Part shown: piece after piece, positions 9,048 through 21,300 of the stretch
Numbering within the stretch: position 1 is the first letter of the stretch
How the letters are laid out: each line of letters begins with the position of its first letter
DNA from: Lysobacter sp. A03
Lineage (GTDB): Bacteria > Pseudomonadota > Gammaproteobacteria > Xanthomonadales > Xanthomonadaceae
Direction of reading: 5' to 3'
Length of the DNA stretch: 40,618 nt
NCBI RefSeq assembly: GCF_000855665.1
Contig: NZ_JXSS01000021.1
Coordinates: 1-40,618 of the forward strand
Made by a program: the position numbers and the translations under genes
The notes under the pieces: model-generated
What the model was told of the DNA's origin: nothing
What the model saw: the letters and a program-made list of their open reading frames with translations, nothing else
Databases searched by the model: none

Positions 9048-9947
9048 TCAGTCATCATCCGGCCAACGGATCGCGGCGCCGGCCTGTCCCTGCTGCGGCA
9101 TCGGCTGATCCGCGACCGCCTGCCAGATCTTCAGCGCGTCCACCGTGGCGGCGACGTCATGCACCCGCAGCAGCAGGGCACCGCGCTGGGCGGCGATCAG
9201 GTGTGCCGCGACCGATCCGTGGACGCGTTCATCCATCGCATCGCGACCGGTCAACTCTGCGATCGACCGCTTGCGCGACAGTCCGGCGAGCACCGGGAGG
9301 CCGATATCCGAGAAGCGTTCCAGACCCGCGAGGAGCGACAGGTTGTGCTGCAGGTTCTTGCCGAAACCGAAGCCGGGATCGATGACGAGCCGCTTCTTGG
9401 CGATGCCAGCCATTTCCGCGGCGAACACCCGCTCGGCCAGAAAACGGTGCACCTCGCCGACGACATCCTCGTAATGCGGCGCCACCTGCATGTCGCGCGG
9501 TTGGCCCTGCATGTGCATCAGGACCACCGGAACGCCGAGCTCGGCTGCCGCCTCCAGCGCCCCGTCGCGCAGCAGTGCGTGGATGTCATTGATCATCCCG
9601 GCACCCGCGGCGACCGCGGCGCGCATCACGTCGGGCTTGGAGGTGTCCACGCTGATCGGCACCGAGGTCTCGGCGAGCAGCCGTTCGATCACGGGGATCA
9701 CCCGCCGCAGTTCCTCGGCGATATCCACCTCCTGCGCACCGGGACGCGTCGACTCACCGCCGACATCGAGCAGGTCGGCGCCCTCGGCAACCAGGCGCAG
9801 GCCGTGGGCGACGGCGGCCTCCGTGCCCGCGTTCTCGCCGTTCTCCGAAAAGGAGTCCGGGGTGACGTTGACGATGCCCATGACCCGGGCGCGATCCAGC
9901 CGTAACAGGCGGCCGTTGCAGTCGAGGGTGGTGGCGGTATCGAACAC
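9048..9947 (-). CDS. folP: Dihydropteroate synthase
   Basis: FolP condenses p-aminobenzoate with the pterin pyrophosphate to give dihydropteroate in folate synthesis, and is the sulfonamide target. The 299-residue TIM-barrel protein carries the signature regions NVTPDSFSENG, GGESTRPGA, SVDTSKPDVM, DPGFGFGKN and the C-terminal RVHDVAATVDALKIW. It lies downstream of ftsH, the order seen in many proteobacteria. A hairpin after ftsH (10035-10058) suggests that folP is not wholly dependent on the ftsH promoter. Confidence 0.97.
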   Translation of the reverse strand: MFDTATTLDCNGRLLRLDRARVMGIVNVTPDSFSENGENAGTEAAVAHGLRLVAEGADLLDVGGESTRPGAQEVDIAEELRRVIPVIERLLAETSVPISVDTSKPDVMRAAVAAGAGMINDIHALLRDGALEAAAELGVPVVLMHMQGQPRDMQVAPHYEDVVGEVHRFLAERVFAAEMAGIAKKRLVIDPGFGFGKNLQHNLSLLAGLERFSDIGLPVLAGLSRKRSIAELTGRDAMDERVHGSVAAHLIAAQRGALLLRVHDVAATVDALKIWQAVADQPMPQQGQAGAAIRWPDDD

Positions 9948-10029
9948 GGGCGGGCTCCTGGACGAGCACTTGCGGGACCCTCATTGTTACCGCGTGGCCG
10001 ATCAGGTGAAAGCACGTGATCGCCGCAAA

Positions 10030-10058
10030 CAAAAACGCCCCGGTCGGGGGCGTCTTTG
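10030..10058 (-). terminator. Intrinsic terminator after ftsH
   Basis: The stem ACGCCCC/GGGGCGT (10035-10041 and 10047-10053) with a 5-nt loop is followed, on the minus strand, by a U-rich run (TTTTTGTTTG). It lies about 25 bp past the ftsH stop. Confidence 0.85.
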
Positions 10059-10079
10059 ATTCATCTCAAACCGTGACAG

Positions 10080-11987
<1,908 letters not shown>

Positions 11988-12083
11988 AGGTTACGGATCA
12001 CTTTTTTTGTGCGGACGGCCTGCCACGGCAGACATCGGAATGAAGCAGCGACGCTTGGTATACGGCGCGTAGCGAGGACCGGA

Positions 12084-12716
12084 TCACTTGATTTGTGCGC
12101 GTTTGCCCTGTGCAAGGGCGTAGACCTCCGGGGAGCGCTTGCGCGACGCTTCCGGCTTGCGGATGACCACCTTGGCATAACGCCGCCGCAGTTCCCGCAC
12201 ATAATCGTCAAAACCCACGCCCTGGAAAAGCTTGATCAGGAAGGTGCCATCGACGCGAAGGTGGTGGTCGGCAAAATCCATCGCCAACTCCGCCAGGTAC
12301 AGCGCACGCGGCATGTCGACCGCATCCACACCACTCTTATTGGGGGCCATATCGGAGAGAACAAGGTCCACCGGTTTGTCATTCAGAGTGCGCACCAGCT
12401 CCGATAAGACCGCATCCTCCCTGAAATCGCCATGAAGGAACTCCACGCCGGCCAGGGTCGGCATCTCCAGGATGTCCAGCGCGATTACCCGGCCGGTGTC
12501 GCCAAGGGCCTGGCGGACCCATTGCGACCAGCCACCCGGCGCGGCGCCCAGGTCCACCACCACCATTCCCGGCTTCAGCAGGCGGTCGCGCTTGACCAGT
12601 TCCTCCAGCTTGTAGGCGGCACGCGAGCGCAGGCCTTCCGCCCGCGCGCGCTTGACGAACGGGTCGGAGTGATGCTCCTTGAGCCAGCGCTGGCTGCTTT
12701 TGCTGCGGGTAGCCAT
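12084..12716 (-). CDS. rlmE: 23S rRNA (uridine-2'-O)-methyltransferase RlmE
   Basis: RlmE (RrmJ, FtsJ) methylates U2552 of 23S rRNA late in 50S assembly. The ATG at 12716 gives 210 residues beginning MATRSKSSQRWLKEH, matching the E. coli length; the frame is open further upstream but that extension does not resemble the family. Motif I is VVDLGAAPGGWSQW (about 53-66). The K-D-K-E tetrad appears in AAYKLEEL, LSDMAPN, FLIKLFQG and SPEVYA. It probably forms an operon with ftsH and folP downstream and is divergent from yhbY. Confidence 0.97.
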   Translation of the reverse strand: MATRSKSSQRWLKEHHSDPFVKRARAEGLRSRAAYKLEELVKRDRLLKPGMVVVDLGAAPGGWSQWVRQALGDTGRVIALDILEMPTLAGVEFLHGDFREDAVLSELVRTLNDKPVDLVLSDMAPNKSGVDAVDMPRALYLAELAMDFADHHLRVDGTFLIKLFQGVGFDDYVRELRRRYAKVVIRKPEASRKRSPEVYALAQGKRAQIK

Positions 12717-12790
12717 CGGACAAAAACCGTTGGAGGACGGGCCGGCCATGATACCCTGCGGGCCCTTCCCAACCTCATTTGCGTGCATCG

Positions 12791-13096
12791 ATGGCAACCG
12801 TCCTGACCAGTGCCCAGACCCGCTTCCTGCGCGGCCAGGCACACGACATCAAGGCCATGATCCAGGTCGGTGGAAAAGGCATTTCCGATGCACTGGTGGC
12901 GGAGCTCGAGCTCGCGCTGGAAAACCATGAGTTGGTGAAAGTAAAGGTGGGCGCGGCCGATCGCGAGGTCCGCGACGGGATGATCGCGCAGCTGGTGCAG
13001 CGCACCGGCGCTGCGCTGGTGCAGAAAATCGGCCACACCGTCGCGCTCTACCGTCCCAGCGAAGAGAAGCGGCACATCGTCCTGCCCCGCGCCTGA
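12791..13096 (+). CDS. yhbY: YhbY family CRM-domain RNA-binding protein
   Basis: The 101-residue protein has the CRM fold found in YhbY, a pre-50S ribosome-associated RNA-binding protein. It contains the GxxG-type motif in IQVGGKGISDA and the typical C-terminal QKIGHTVALYRPS. ATG 12791 (MATVLTSAQTRFLRGQ) is preferred to an in-frame TTG at 12779, which would add four residues. The gene is divergent from rlmE by 74 bp, so two ribosome-assembly genes may share a promoter region; this pairing is conserved in many gammaproteobacteria. Confidence 0.94.
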   Translation: MATVLTSAQTRFLRGQAHDIKAMIQVGGKGISDALVAELELALENHELVKVKVGAADREVRDGMIAQLVQRTGAALVQKIGHTVALYRPSEEKRHIVLPRA

Positions 13097-13143
13097 GCGG
13101 AAGGCTTCTTCTTGGTTTCCCTCGCGCTTGCTAGCATGGCGCG

Positions 13144-13518
13144 ATGGAACTGACCCTGGAACGCCCGGACTACGAGTTCTTCCTTCGCGCTGCCGACGGC
13201 AGCATGGCGCTGGTCAATGACCGCCGCCTGACCCGCAGTTTCGTACTGACGCCCAACCATCTGTCCGAGGACTGGGGCGTGCGCGACATGCAGCACCTGA
13301 CGGCGTCCGATCTCGACCCGCTGCTGGCCCTGGAACCGGAAGTGGTGATCATCGGTGGTGGCGGCCAGCAAGTGTTCGCGCCGGCGCAGGTGATGGCGGT
13401 CTGCCTGCGTCGCGGAATCGGCATCGAAGTGATGACCAATGCCGCCGCGGCGCGGACCTTCAGCGTGCTGGCCAGCGAAAACCGACGCGTGGTTGCCGGC
13501 TTCGTACTGCCGGGCTGA
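13144..13518 (+). CDS. Mth938/NDUFAF3-like domain protein (DUF498)
   Basis: The 124-residue protein matches the Mth938-like family (PF04430), related to mitochondrial complex I assembly factor NDUFAF3. Diagnostic features are RSFVLTPN near the N-terminus, the glycine loop VVIIGGGGQQVF and the closing VVAGFVLPG. The bacterial role is not established. ATG 13144 follows a short spacer (47 bp) after yhbY on the same strand, so co-transcription is possible. It converges with nlpD. Confidence 0.88.
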   Translation: MELTLERPDYEFFLRAADGSMALVNDRRLTRSFVLTPNHLSEDWGVRDMQHLTASDLDPLLALEPEVVIIGGGGQQVFAPAQVMAVCLRRGIGIEVMTNAAAARTFSVLASENRRVVAGFVLPG

Positions 13519-13543
13519 GCTCCCCGGCTGAGCCGACCGCCGG

Positions 13544-14302
13544 CTACTTCTTCGGCAGATACAAAAGCGGATCGACCGGCTTGCCGTTGTAGCGCACCTC
13601 GAAATGGAGCATGTCGCGGGACGCGCCCGTGCGCCCTAGCTCGGCGATCTGCTGGCCGGCTTTCACCCGGGCGCCCTCCTCCACCAGCCGGCTCTTGTTA
13701 TGGCCATACGCCGACAGCCACTGCTCGTTGTGCTTGATGATGACCAGCTCGCCATAACCCACCAGTCCGGAGCCGGAATAGACGACGGTGCCGTCGCCGG
13801 CCGCCTTGACCGCGGCGCCAGAGGTACCGGCAATATCAATGCCCTGCTTGGTCGGCTCGCCGGCGACGAAGCGGCTCAATAACGCGCCGTCCACCGGCCA
13901 GCGCCAGGCGATGCCACTGGCCAGCGGCGCCGCGCTGGGAGCCGATGCAACCGGCGCAGTGGTGGTGCGCGCGCGGCTGCCGCCGGTCGCAGGTGTCTGC
14001 GGCCTGCTTGCCACTGCACCGCCCGACTTGGGATACAGCACCAGCTGCTGTCCGGGATAAATCGTGTAGGGCGCGCCCAGACCGTTCCAGGCCGCAAGAT
14101 CGCGCATCGCGATGCCGTTCTCGACCGCAATCCGGTACAGCGTATCGCCGCGTTGGACCACCCGCGTCGCACCGTATTTGGGCGTGGAAACCGGGCTGCT
14201 CTCCCGGGTGACCGCGCTTGAGCACGCAGCCAGCGCCGTCGCGACCGCGGCCGCCAGGATCATGCGGGAGAGGATGTTGCGTTCGAGAGTCATCATGCTC
14301 AT
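13544..14302 (-). CDS. nlpD: NlpD-type LysM/LytM lipoprotein (amidase activator)
   Basis: The 252-residue protein has a lipoprotein signal with LAAC (Cys27), one LysM domain (about 47-91), a low-complexity linker, and a C-terminal LytM/M23 domain. The LytM zinc ligands are degenerate: the usual first His before GID is Gln (KQGIDIAG), and the HxH motif reads MLH (MLHFEVRYNGK). E. coli NlpD is degenerate in the same way and activates amidases at the septum instead of cleaving peptidoglycan itself, so that role is inferred here. Its ATG overlaps the yqaA stop by 4 bp, within surE-pcm-yqaA-nlpD. In many relatives rpoS follows nlpD; here the next gene is the convergent Mth938-like gene. Confidence 0.9.
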   Translation of the reverse strand: MSMMTLERNILSRMILAAAVATALAACSSAVTRESSPVSTPKYGATRVVQRGDTLYRIAVENGIAMRDLAAWNGLGAPYTIYPGQQLVLYPKSGGAVASRPQTPATGGSRARTTTAPVASAPSAAPLASGIAWRWPVDGALLSRFVAGEPTKQGIDIAGTSGAAVKAAGDGTVVYSGSGLVGYGELVIIKHNEQWLSAYGHNKSRLVEEGARVKAGQQIAELGRTGASRDMLHFEVRYNGKPVDPLLYLPKK

Positions 14303-14916
14303 GCGCCTTGTTGTGTCCTCCAGATCAGCCAGGTAAATACCGCCAGCAAGAGGACCGTTGCGATCCAGCCGACCGGTTCAATGTAGCGCCGCAATGCCGC
14401 CTCTGCGCGATGGCCGCCGAGCCGGATCGCCAGCGCAAGCAGGAACACGCGCTTGCCGCGACCAACGAACATGCTGGCGATAAACGGCAGCAAAGGTACC
14501 CCGACGATGCCGGAAGCCCAGGTGAAGATTTTCAGCGGAATGGGTGTGAAGCCGACCAGCACGAGTACCCAGAATGCCTTCCACGGCGAGTTGGCGGCGA
14601 TCTCACGCAGCGCCGATACCTCAACATCGATCCGGTCCATCCAGCCAAGCGTGACCAGCAGCGGGCGGACGAGTTCGAAGGCGTAGTGACCCAGCAGATA
14701 TCCCAGCACGGCGCCAGCCAGGGACCCGAGCAGGCTGAGGAAGGCGAACCAGAACGCGCGCGTCGGTCGTGCCAGGGACATCGGTCCCAGCATGACCTCG
14801 GGCGGGATCGGGAACACCACCGCCTCGGCGAAGCTCAGACCGAACAGCAAAGCAGGCGCGCGCCGATGGCTCGCCCACACCAGGCAGCGGTCATACATGG
14901 GGCCGAATAGTTTCAA
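14299..14916 (-). CDS. YqaA/DedA-family (SNARE-associated/VTT) membrane protein
   Basis: The 205-residue polytopic protein has a membrane-embedded FAEAVVFPIPPEVML (about 29-43) and GFTPIPLKIFTWASG (about 131-145), the paired re-entrant motifs of DedA/VTT-type proteins, followed by further hydrophobic helices. DedA proteins support envelope homeostasis and several flip polyprenyl or phospholipid carriers; the substrate of this YqaA branch is not known. It sits between pcm (13 bp) and nlpD (4-bp overlap), the conserved order in Xanthomonadaceae. Confidence 0.88.
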   Translation of the reverse strand: MKLFGPMYDRCLVWASHRRAPALLFGLSFAEAVVFPIPPEVMLGPMSLARPTRAFWFAFLSLLGSLAGAVLGYLLGHYAFELVRPLLVTLGWMDRIDVEVSALREIAANSPWKAFWVLVLVGFTPIPLKIFTWASGIVGVPLLPFIASMFVGRGKRVFLLALAIRLGGHRAEAALRRYIEPVGWIATVLLLAVFTWLIWRTQQGA

Positions 14917-14929
14917 GCGCAGGTGTCCT

Positions 14930-15607
14930 TCAGTCGATCAGGCCCGACAGCAAAGGCACGAATACCACCGAACCGATGGTTTCCTGGGCAATCCGCCCGT
15001 CGGCGTGCTTGCTCAACCGCAGCAGCGATTGCCCGTCCGACGCGCCCACCGGCGCGACCAGCACGCCACCGGGCGCCAGTTGTGCCGTCAGCGCATCCAC
15101 CAGCGCCGGCGCGGCCGCGGTGACCAGGATGGCATCGAAGGGACCGTTCTCCGGCCAGCCGATGCGACCGTCGTCGTGCTTGCTGCGGATATTCATGCCC
15201 AGCTGGCGAAAGCGCTTGCGCGCGGTGCGCAGCAGTTCGCCAATGCGCTCCACCGTATGCACTTCCAGCCCAAGGGCCGCAAGAATGGCGGCCTGGTAGC
15301 CAGAGCCGGTGCCGATCTCCAGCACCTTGGCCGGTTGGGCCTGCATCAGGGTTTCGGTCATTTTCGCCACCACCCAGGGCTGGGAGATGGTCTGGCCGTG
15401 GCCGATGGGCAATGCGGTGTCGTCGTACGCGCGGCTTTCCAGCGCCTCGTCCACGAACAGGTGGCGGGGGACGTTGCGCACGGCGTTGAGCACGCGCTCA
15501 TCGCTGATGCCGGTGGCGCGCAGTCGATCGACCAGCCGATCGCGCACGCGCTGGGACGTCAGGCCGGAACCCAGATCGGTGGGCTGCAGGCGCATCTTCA
15601 GGCTCAT
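14930..15607 (-). CDS. pcm: Protein-L-isoaspartate O-methyltransferase
   Basis: Pcm methylates L-isoaspartyl residues that form in ageing proteins, starting their repair. ATG 15607 overlaps the surE stop (ATGA) and gives 225 residues; a longer in-frame opening inside surE is rejected. The family signature is clear: [29 protein letters not shown] and the SAM-binding [16 protein letters not shown]. The N-terminal [20 protein letters not shown] is typical of the lineage. surE-pcm pairing is conserved, linking stress survival and protein repair. Confidence 0.97.
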   Translation of the reverse strand: MSLKMRLQPTDLGSGLTSQRVRDRLVDRLRATGISDERVLNAVRNVPRHLFVDEALESRAYDDTALPIGHGQTISQPWVVAKMTETLMQAQPAKVLEIGTGSGYQAAILAALGLEVHTVERIGELLRTARKRFRQLGMNIRSKHDDGRIGWPENGPFDAILVTAAAPALVDALTAQLAPGGVLVAPVGASDGQSLLRLSKHADGRIAQETIGSVVFVPLLSGLID

Positions 15608-16410
15608 CGGCCGTTCTCCCCGGGAGCGGATCCCGACGACGCCTCCAGCGAAGCTTCCAGGCCACTGACCCAGTTCGCCACCTGCTCCAGCGCCTGGTAG
15701 CGGGTCAGGTCGACCTTGATCGGAGTGATGGCGATGTAGCCACTGCGGACCGAATGGAAATCCGTGCCCGGGCCGGCGTCCTGCTCGGGACCGGCGGCGC
15801 CGATCCACCACCACTGGCGACCGCGCGGGTCCTCCTGCGGTACGCAGGCTTCGGCGCGGTGGCGATTGCCCAGTCGGCCGACCTGGAACCCGCGCACGTC
15901 TTCCCACGCCAGGTCGGGCACGTTGACGTTGAGGATGGTGTCCGCCGGCAGCGGATCAATGACCAGGCGGGCGATGATCTCCACGGCGGCACGCGCGGCG
16001 GTGTTGTAGTGCCGGCCAAGCTCGCCGTTGGTCACCAGCGACACGGCGACCGCGGGCAGGCCGAGAAAACGGCCCTCCATCGCGGCGGCCACGGTGCCCG
16101 AATAGATCACGTCATCGCCCAGGTTGGCGGCGTCGTTGATCCCGGACACCACGATGTCGGGCTCCCTGTCGAGCATTCCGGCGATGGCGACATGCACGCA
16201 GTCGGTAGGCGTGCCGGCGACGCGCCAGGTGCTCTCGTCCTGCTGGAACACCCGTATCGGCATGTCCAGGGTGAGCGAGTTGCTGGCGCCGGAGCGATCA
16301 CGGTCCGGTGCGACCACCACTACTTCGTGACCGGCGGCGCGCAGTCCCTCGGCGAGGGCGCGGATGCCGGGTGAATTGACGCCGTCGTCGTTGCTGACCA
16401 GAACTCGCAT
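15604..16410 (-). CDS. surE: 5'/3'-nucleotidase SurE
   Basis: SurE is a stationary-phase survival phosphatase that removes phosphate from nucleoside monophosphates. ATG 16410 gives 268 residues starting [15 protein letters not shown], where D8 and D9 are metal ligands. SGASNS and [20 protein letters not shown] complete the active site. An open extension upstream of this ATG is not family-like. The gene starts the surE-pcm-yqaA-nlpD run, and its upstream region is shared with the divergent Smr-domain gene (234 bp, nothing distinctive seen). Confidence 0.97.
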   Translation of the reverse strand: MRVLVSNDDGVNSPGIRALAEGLRAAGHEVVVVAPDRDRSGASNSLTLDMPIRVFQQDESTWRVAGTPTDCVHVAIAGMLDREPDIVVSGINDAANLGDDVIYSGTVAAAMEGRFLGLPAVAVSLVTNGELGRHYNTAARAAVEIIARLVIDPLPADTILNVNVPDLAWEDVRGFQVGRLGNRHRAEACVPQEDPRGRQWWWIGAAGPEQDAGPGTDFHSVRSGYIAITPIKVDLTRYQALEQVANWVSGLEASLEASSGSAPGENGR

Positions 16411-16644
16411 GATCTCCCTTGGCGAGCGCCCCGGGGGCGCAATGCAGTAGTGGCACGGACCAGCGCGGCCGGTCGCGGGGCGGATCGGAGGCGCCGACGG
16501 TGCGGCGGTATCGATCCCGTCAAAGCGGTCATGATAGCCGATGGCAGGCACCCGTCGCCGCCCCGATGCGCGCAATTTCCGGGCCGCGATGTCCGATTCC
16601 GCTCCGGCGCGTTAGGCTAGAACGATGGATAACGGAATGCCCCG

Positions 16645-17193
16645 TTGAACGGCGCCGACGACGACGATGCCGCGCTGTTCCGCAACGCGATCGGGCCGGT
16701 TCGCAAATTGCCAGAACGCCCGGCGCCACCCGCCGCCCCGCGCCCGAAGCCGCGCGCGAAAATGGCCGAGCGCGACGCTGCCGAGGCACGCGAAGATCTG
16801 CGCCACGCTCTGGAATCAACGCTCCTTGAAGCCGAGGACCCACGGGCCTGGCGCGGCGATGTCACCCAGGAGGCGTGGCAGCGCCTGCGCCGTGGCGAGA
16901 TGTCGGCCCAGGAGGAACTCGATCTGCACGGCACCGACGCGACTACCGCCGAGGCGCTGGTGCGCGCTTTTCTCAGCGACGCACAGCGTCATGGCCTGGG
17001 CTGTGTCCGCATCATCCACGGCAAGGGCGGGCGTGGCGGCGGTGATATCAGCCGCAGCGGCGCGCCGGTATTGAAGAACCTGGTCGATCGGATGCTGCGG
17101 CAGCGCTCCAGCGTGCTTGCCTTCCATTCACCCTTGCCTGCCCAGGGCGGCAGCGGCGCGGTGGTTGTGCTGCTGGCGCCGCGGCGTCGTTGA
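16645..17193 (+). CDS. Smr-domain protein (putative DNA/RNA endonuclease)
   Basis: The 182-residue protein ends in an Smr domain (about 90-180) with ELDLHG (91-96) and IIHGKGGRGGG (124-133), the two conserved motifs of small MutS-related nicking nucleases. It resembles stand-alone proteobacterial Smr proteins of the SmrA/SmrB type; SmrB acts on mRNA at collided ribosomes in E. coli, and which substrate applies here is unknown. The N-terminal half is charged and Pro/Arg-rich. The start is uncertain: the frame has no upstream ATG after the stop at 16630, so TTG 16645 is proposed; the next ATG would cut 39 residues but keep the domain. Confidence 0.85.
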   Translation: MNGADDDDAALFRNAIGPVRKLPERPAPPAAPRPKPRAKMAERDAAEAREDLRHALESTLLEAEDPRAWRGDVTQEAWQRLRRGEMSAQEELDLHGTDATTAEALVRAFLSDAQRHGLGCVRIIHGKGGRGGGDISRSGAPVLKNLVDRMLRQRSSVLAFHSPLPAQGGSGAVVVLLAPRRR

Positions 17194-17226
17194 CGCGAGC
17201 CTGGTACGGCGCGGGTTGCTGCGCGA

Positions 17227-18306
17227 TCAGGGACCGGGCTGGCCGGAGGCGTCGCTGACCGCGCCCAGTTCCGCCAGCACCACCGTGGCGTAGGTCCCCG
17301 GGGGCAGGCTGAAGGACAGCTCCAGTGTGGCGGGATCGCGCCATTGCCAGCCCAGCGCATCGGCGCGCAGGCGCAGCGAACGACGCTCCTGCTTCAGCCC
17401 GGCCTGCTCCAGGCCAGCGCGGATGCGCATCGAGACCGGGTCGGCCAGTGCGACTTGCTCCAGCTCCAGCGCATCGTCCTTGCTGCGCAGCTTGCCGCGG
17501 CCCCACAACGGGCCACTGGGATGGATGTCGAACGCCGCCAATCGCTGCTCGATCTCCGCACTGATCGGCTCCGGTCCGAACACACTGCGGCTGCCATCCA
17601 GCATCCACACCTCGCCGGTCAGCGGCGCATCCCAGCAGTGCGCATCGACCCGTGCCTGCAACACCTGATTGAACAGCGCCGAGCGCGCGGCCGACAGCAG
17701 CATCCCACGCTCCTCGCGACGGACCCGGCGGCCTTCGAACATCGCCAGCGCCTTGCCGAGGTTGTTGCCGTCGCGGCCGAAGCGCTGCTCGCCAAAGAAG
17801 TTCGGCACGCCGCGGGCGGCAATCTGCTGCAGCCGGGCGTCAATCGCGGTCGGATCGCCAACGACGTCGCGCAACACCAGCACGAAGCGGTTCCCGGCCA
17901 ATGCCCCGCGCGGGAGCTTCTTCGCGTGCCACGCCTGTTCCAGCACCTGTAGGCCGTCCACCTGCAGCGCGGTGATCGCCGGCGCGGTCTTCCGCGGCAG
18001 GTGCACGCTGAAGCGCTGGCGGGTCACCGCGTGGCGGTCCTTCAGGCCGGCGTAGCCGATCGCCCTCTCGTCCACGCCCGCCCACTGGGCAATGCTGCGG
18101 GCGGCGAACGCGGTGTTCATGCCGCGTTTCTCGACCGTCAAAAGCAGGTGCTCACCGCTGCCGGAGGGCTCAAAGCCGGCCAGCTCCTCGACAAAGAAGT
18201 CCTCCGGCGACACGCGCATGCGGGCGGACAGCACCGGCTCGCCATGGGCACGCTTCTCCGCAGGCGACGCGTCGCCCGCGGCGTCCTGCGCGGCGGAATC
18301 GCTCAT
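17227..18306 (-). CDS. truD: tRNA pseudouridine(13) synthase TruD
   Basis: TruD makes pseudouridine 13 in tRNA-Glu. ATG 18306 overlaps the ispF stop by 4 bp and gives 359 residues; an in-frame opening within ispF is not used. The catalytic Asp90 lies in [17 protein letters not shown], and [14 protein letters not shown] (RNA-binding segment) is intact. The ispD-ispF-truD-surE neighbourhood is conserved in gammaproteobacteria; here the Smr gene and its convergent end interrupt the link to surE. Confidence 0.96.
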   Translation of the reverse strand: MSDSAAQDAAGDASPAEKRAHGEPVLSARMRVSPEDFFVEELAGFEPSGSGEHLLLTVEKRGMNTAFAARSIAQWAGVDERAIGYAGLKDRHAVTRQRFSVHLPRKTAPAITALQVDGLQVLEQAWHAKKLPRGALAGNRFVLVLRDVVGDPTAIDARLQQIAARGVPNFFGEQRFGRDGNNLGKALAMFEGRRVRREERGMLLSAARSALFNQVLQARVDAHCWDAPLTGEVWMLDGSRSVFGPEPISAEIEQRLAAFDIHPSGPLWGRGKLRSKDDALELEQVALADPVSMRIRAGLEQAGLKQERRSLRLRADALGWQWRDPATLELSFSLPPGTYATVVLAELGAVSDASGQPGP

Positions 18307-18782
18307 CCGCGCACCAGCAGGCACACCACCAGCGCGGCAAGACCTTCGCCACGCCCGGTAAAGCCCAGCTTCTCGGAGGTTGTCGCCTTTACGCTGACTG
18401 CATCGACGGCGACACCCAGGTCGGCCGCCAGCCGTGTACGTATCGCCTCGACGTGCGGGCCGACCTTGGGTCGCTCGCAGATGACAGTGATATCGGCGTT
18501 GCCCAGCGCCCAGCCCTGCTCGGCTGCGAGCTGGCGGCAATGGCGCAGGAAGGTGCGGCTGTCGGCGTCCTTCCAGCGTGGATCGCTGGGCGGAAAGTGG
18601 GTGCCGATATCGCCTAGCGCCAAGGCGCCCAGCATTGCGTCGCAAAGCGCATGGATGATCACGTCGCCGTCTGAATGGGCAACCACGCCGCGCTCATGCG
18701 GAACCCGGATGCCACCCAACACGACGTGATCGCCGTCGCCGAATGCGTGGACGTCATAACCCTGGCCTATGCGGATGCTCAT
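18303..18782 (-). CDS. ispF: 2-C-methyl-D-erythritol 2,4-cyclodiphosphate synthase
   Basis: IspF cyclises CDP-ME 2-phosphate to MEcPP in the MEP isoprenoid pathway. The 159-residue length is normal. The metal ligands D10, H12 (GYDVHAF) and H44 ([11 protein letters not shown]) are present, as are [11 protein letters not shown] and the C-terminal [15 protein letters not shown]. It lies 96 bp downstream of ispD, its pathway partner, and overlaps truD. Confidence 0.98.
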   Translation of the reverse strand: MSIRIGQGYDVHAFGDGDHVVLGGIRVPHERGVVAHSDGDVIIHALCDAMLGALALGDIGTHFPPSDPRWKDADSRTFLRHCRQLAAEQGWALGNADITVICERPKVGPHVEAIRTRLAADLGVAVDAVSVKATTSEKLGFTGRGEGLAALVVCLLVRG

Positions 18783-18878
18783 CGATGGCGGTCCTGCTGC
18801 AACAAATACGGAGCGACATTGTCGCCCACCGCGCGCCGCTTGCCCGCCCGCAGGCGGCGGTCGCGACTGATTGGACCG

Positions 18879-19625
18879 TCAGCGTGGGCGCAGGGAGAGC
18901 AGGAACTCGGCCAGGTCGCGATCGGCAGGCGTGGTGACCTTCAGGTTGTCCTCGCGCCCTTCGACCAGCCGCGGTCGGAGGCCGGCGAGCTCGACCGCCA
19001 TCGCCTCGTCCGTCACCGGAACCCCGCCGTTGCGTGCGTCCAGCAGCGCGGCGGTGAGCAGGCCACGGCGGAATGCCTGCGGCGTCAGCGCGCGCCAGAG
19101 CGCGGCGCGCGGCTCGGTGGCGGTGATGCGTCCGTCCCCGCCAGCGCGCTTGAGGGTGTCGCGTATCGGCGCGGCGAGGATCGCGCCATCGCGGTCCTGC
19201 GTCGCGGCCTGCAACAGCCGGTCGAGATCGGATGCATGCAGGTTGGGGCGCGCGGCATCGTGGACCAGCACCAGACTGTCTTCCGGACTGGCGGGCAGTG
19301 CCTGCAAAGCCGCCCGCACCGAGTCCGCCCTTTCCCCGCCGCCCACGCAGCAAAGGACCGGCTTGCCGTGGCGGATGGTCCAGCCCGGCCAGTGCCGGTC
19401 GTCGGCGGCCAGCGCCACCATTGCGCCGGCAATCCGGGGATGCGAAAGCAGCGCGTCCAGCGCGTGTGCGATCAGGGGTTGCCCGGCGATCTGCAGATAC
19501 TGTTTCGGCACATCGCCGCCAAAGCGCGCGCCCCGTCCCGCGGCGGGAATGATCGCCCACACCGTCGGCGGAGCGTGTTGAACCGCATGGTGGGTTGGCT
19601 TGTGTGCGCCCTTGGTTCCGCTCAC
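18879..19625 (-). CDS. ispD: 2-C-methyl-D-erythritol 4-phosphate cytidylyltransferase
   Basis: IspD couples CTP with MEP to give CDP-ME, two steps before IspF. The nucleotide-binding IIPAAGRGARFGGDVPKQY, LVHDAARP and the C-terminal EDNLKVTTPADR are all typical. The start is doubtful: the only ATG in frame (19715) would reach into ftsB by 50 bp, so GTG 19625 is proposed, giving 248 residues with a slightly long N-terminus; a GTG just before WAIIPAAG is also possible. It follows ftsB closely in eno-ftsB-ispD-ispF. Confidence 0.94.
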   Translation of the reverse strand: MSGTKGAHKPTHHAVQHAPPTVWAIIPAAGRGARFGGDVPKQYLQIAGQPLIAHALDALLSHPRIAGAMVALAADDRHWPGWTIRHGKPVLCCVGGGERADSVRAALQALPASPEDSLVLVHDAARPNLHASDLDRLLQAATQDRDGAILAAPIRDTLKRAGGDGRITATEPRAALWRALTPQAFRRGLLTAALLDARNGGVPVTDEAMAVELAGLRPRLVEGREDNLKVTTPADRDLAEFLLSLRPR

Positions 19626-19665
19626 AGCTTCCGCCGCGCCAGATCGTCGGTGTTTCGAAATCCGC

Positions 19666-19986
19666 TCACTGGGTGACCGGTTCCGGATCCGCAGGCGTCC
19701 CCGAATCCGGCTCAACCACGCGGTAGAACGTCTCGCCGGGTCGGATCATGCCGAGCTCACTGCGGGCACGATCCTCCACCGCCGCCTCGCCTGACTTGAG
19801 GTCTTCCACTTCAGCCGACAGCGCATCGTTGCGCTGCTGCAGGCCCTCGTTCTCGCGGGCCTGCTGCTGCACGCGCTGCTCCAGCGCGGCGACCGAGTCA
19901 CGGCCGCCCTCGCCGTCCCACAGGCGGTCTTGCAGGAACACCAGCAGCGCGACGAGCGCTACCAGCAATGCCGCCATCCAGCGCAT
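19666..19986 (-). CDS. ftsB: Cell division protein FtsB
   Basis: FtsB is the small bitopic divisome protein that forms a complex with FtsL and FtsQ. The 106-residue protein has one N-terminal membrane segment (about 4-19), a leucine/glutamine-rich coiled coil (about 30-70) and the conserved DRARSELGMIRPGETFYRVV. The C-terminal tail is Pro/Asp-rich. It lies 9 bp from eno and about 40 bp from ispD, the usual gammaproteobacterial arrangement. Confidence 0.95.
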   Translation of the reverse strand: MRWMAALLVALVALLVFLQDRLWDGEGGRDSVAALEQRVQQQARENEGLQQRNDALSAEVEDLKSGEAAVEDRARSELGMIRPGETFYRVVEPDSGTPADPEPVTQ

Positions 19987-19995
19987 GCGCGGGTA

Positions 19996-21300
<1,305 letters not shown>

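Noticed and set aside
13544-14302. Calling the NlpD-like protein an active M23 endopeptidase
   Set aside because: Two zinc-binding His positions are replaced (KQGID and MLH), as in E. coli NlpD, so an activator role fits better.
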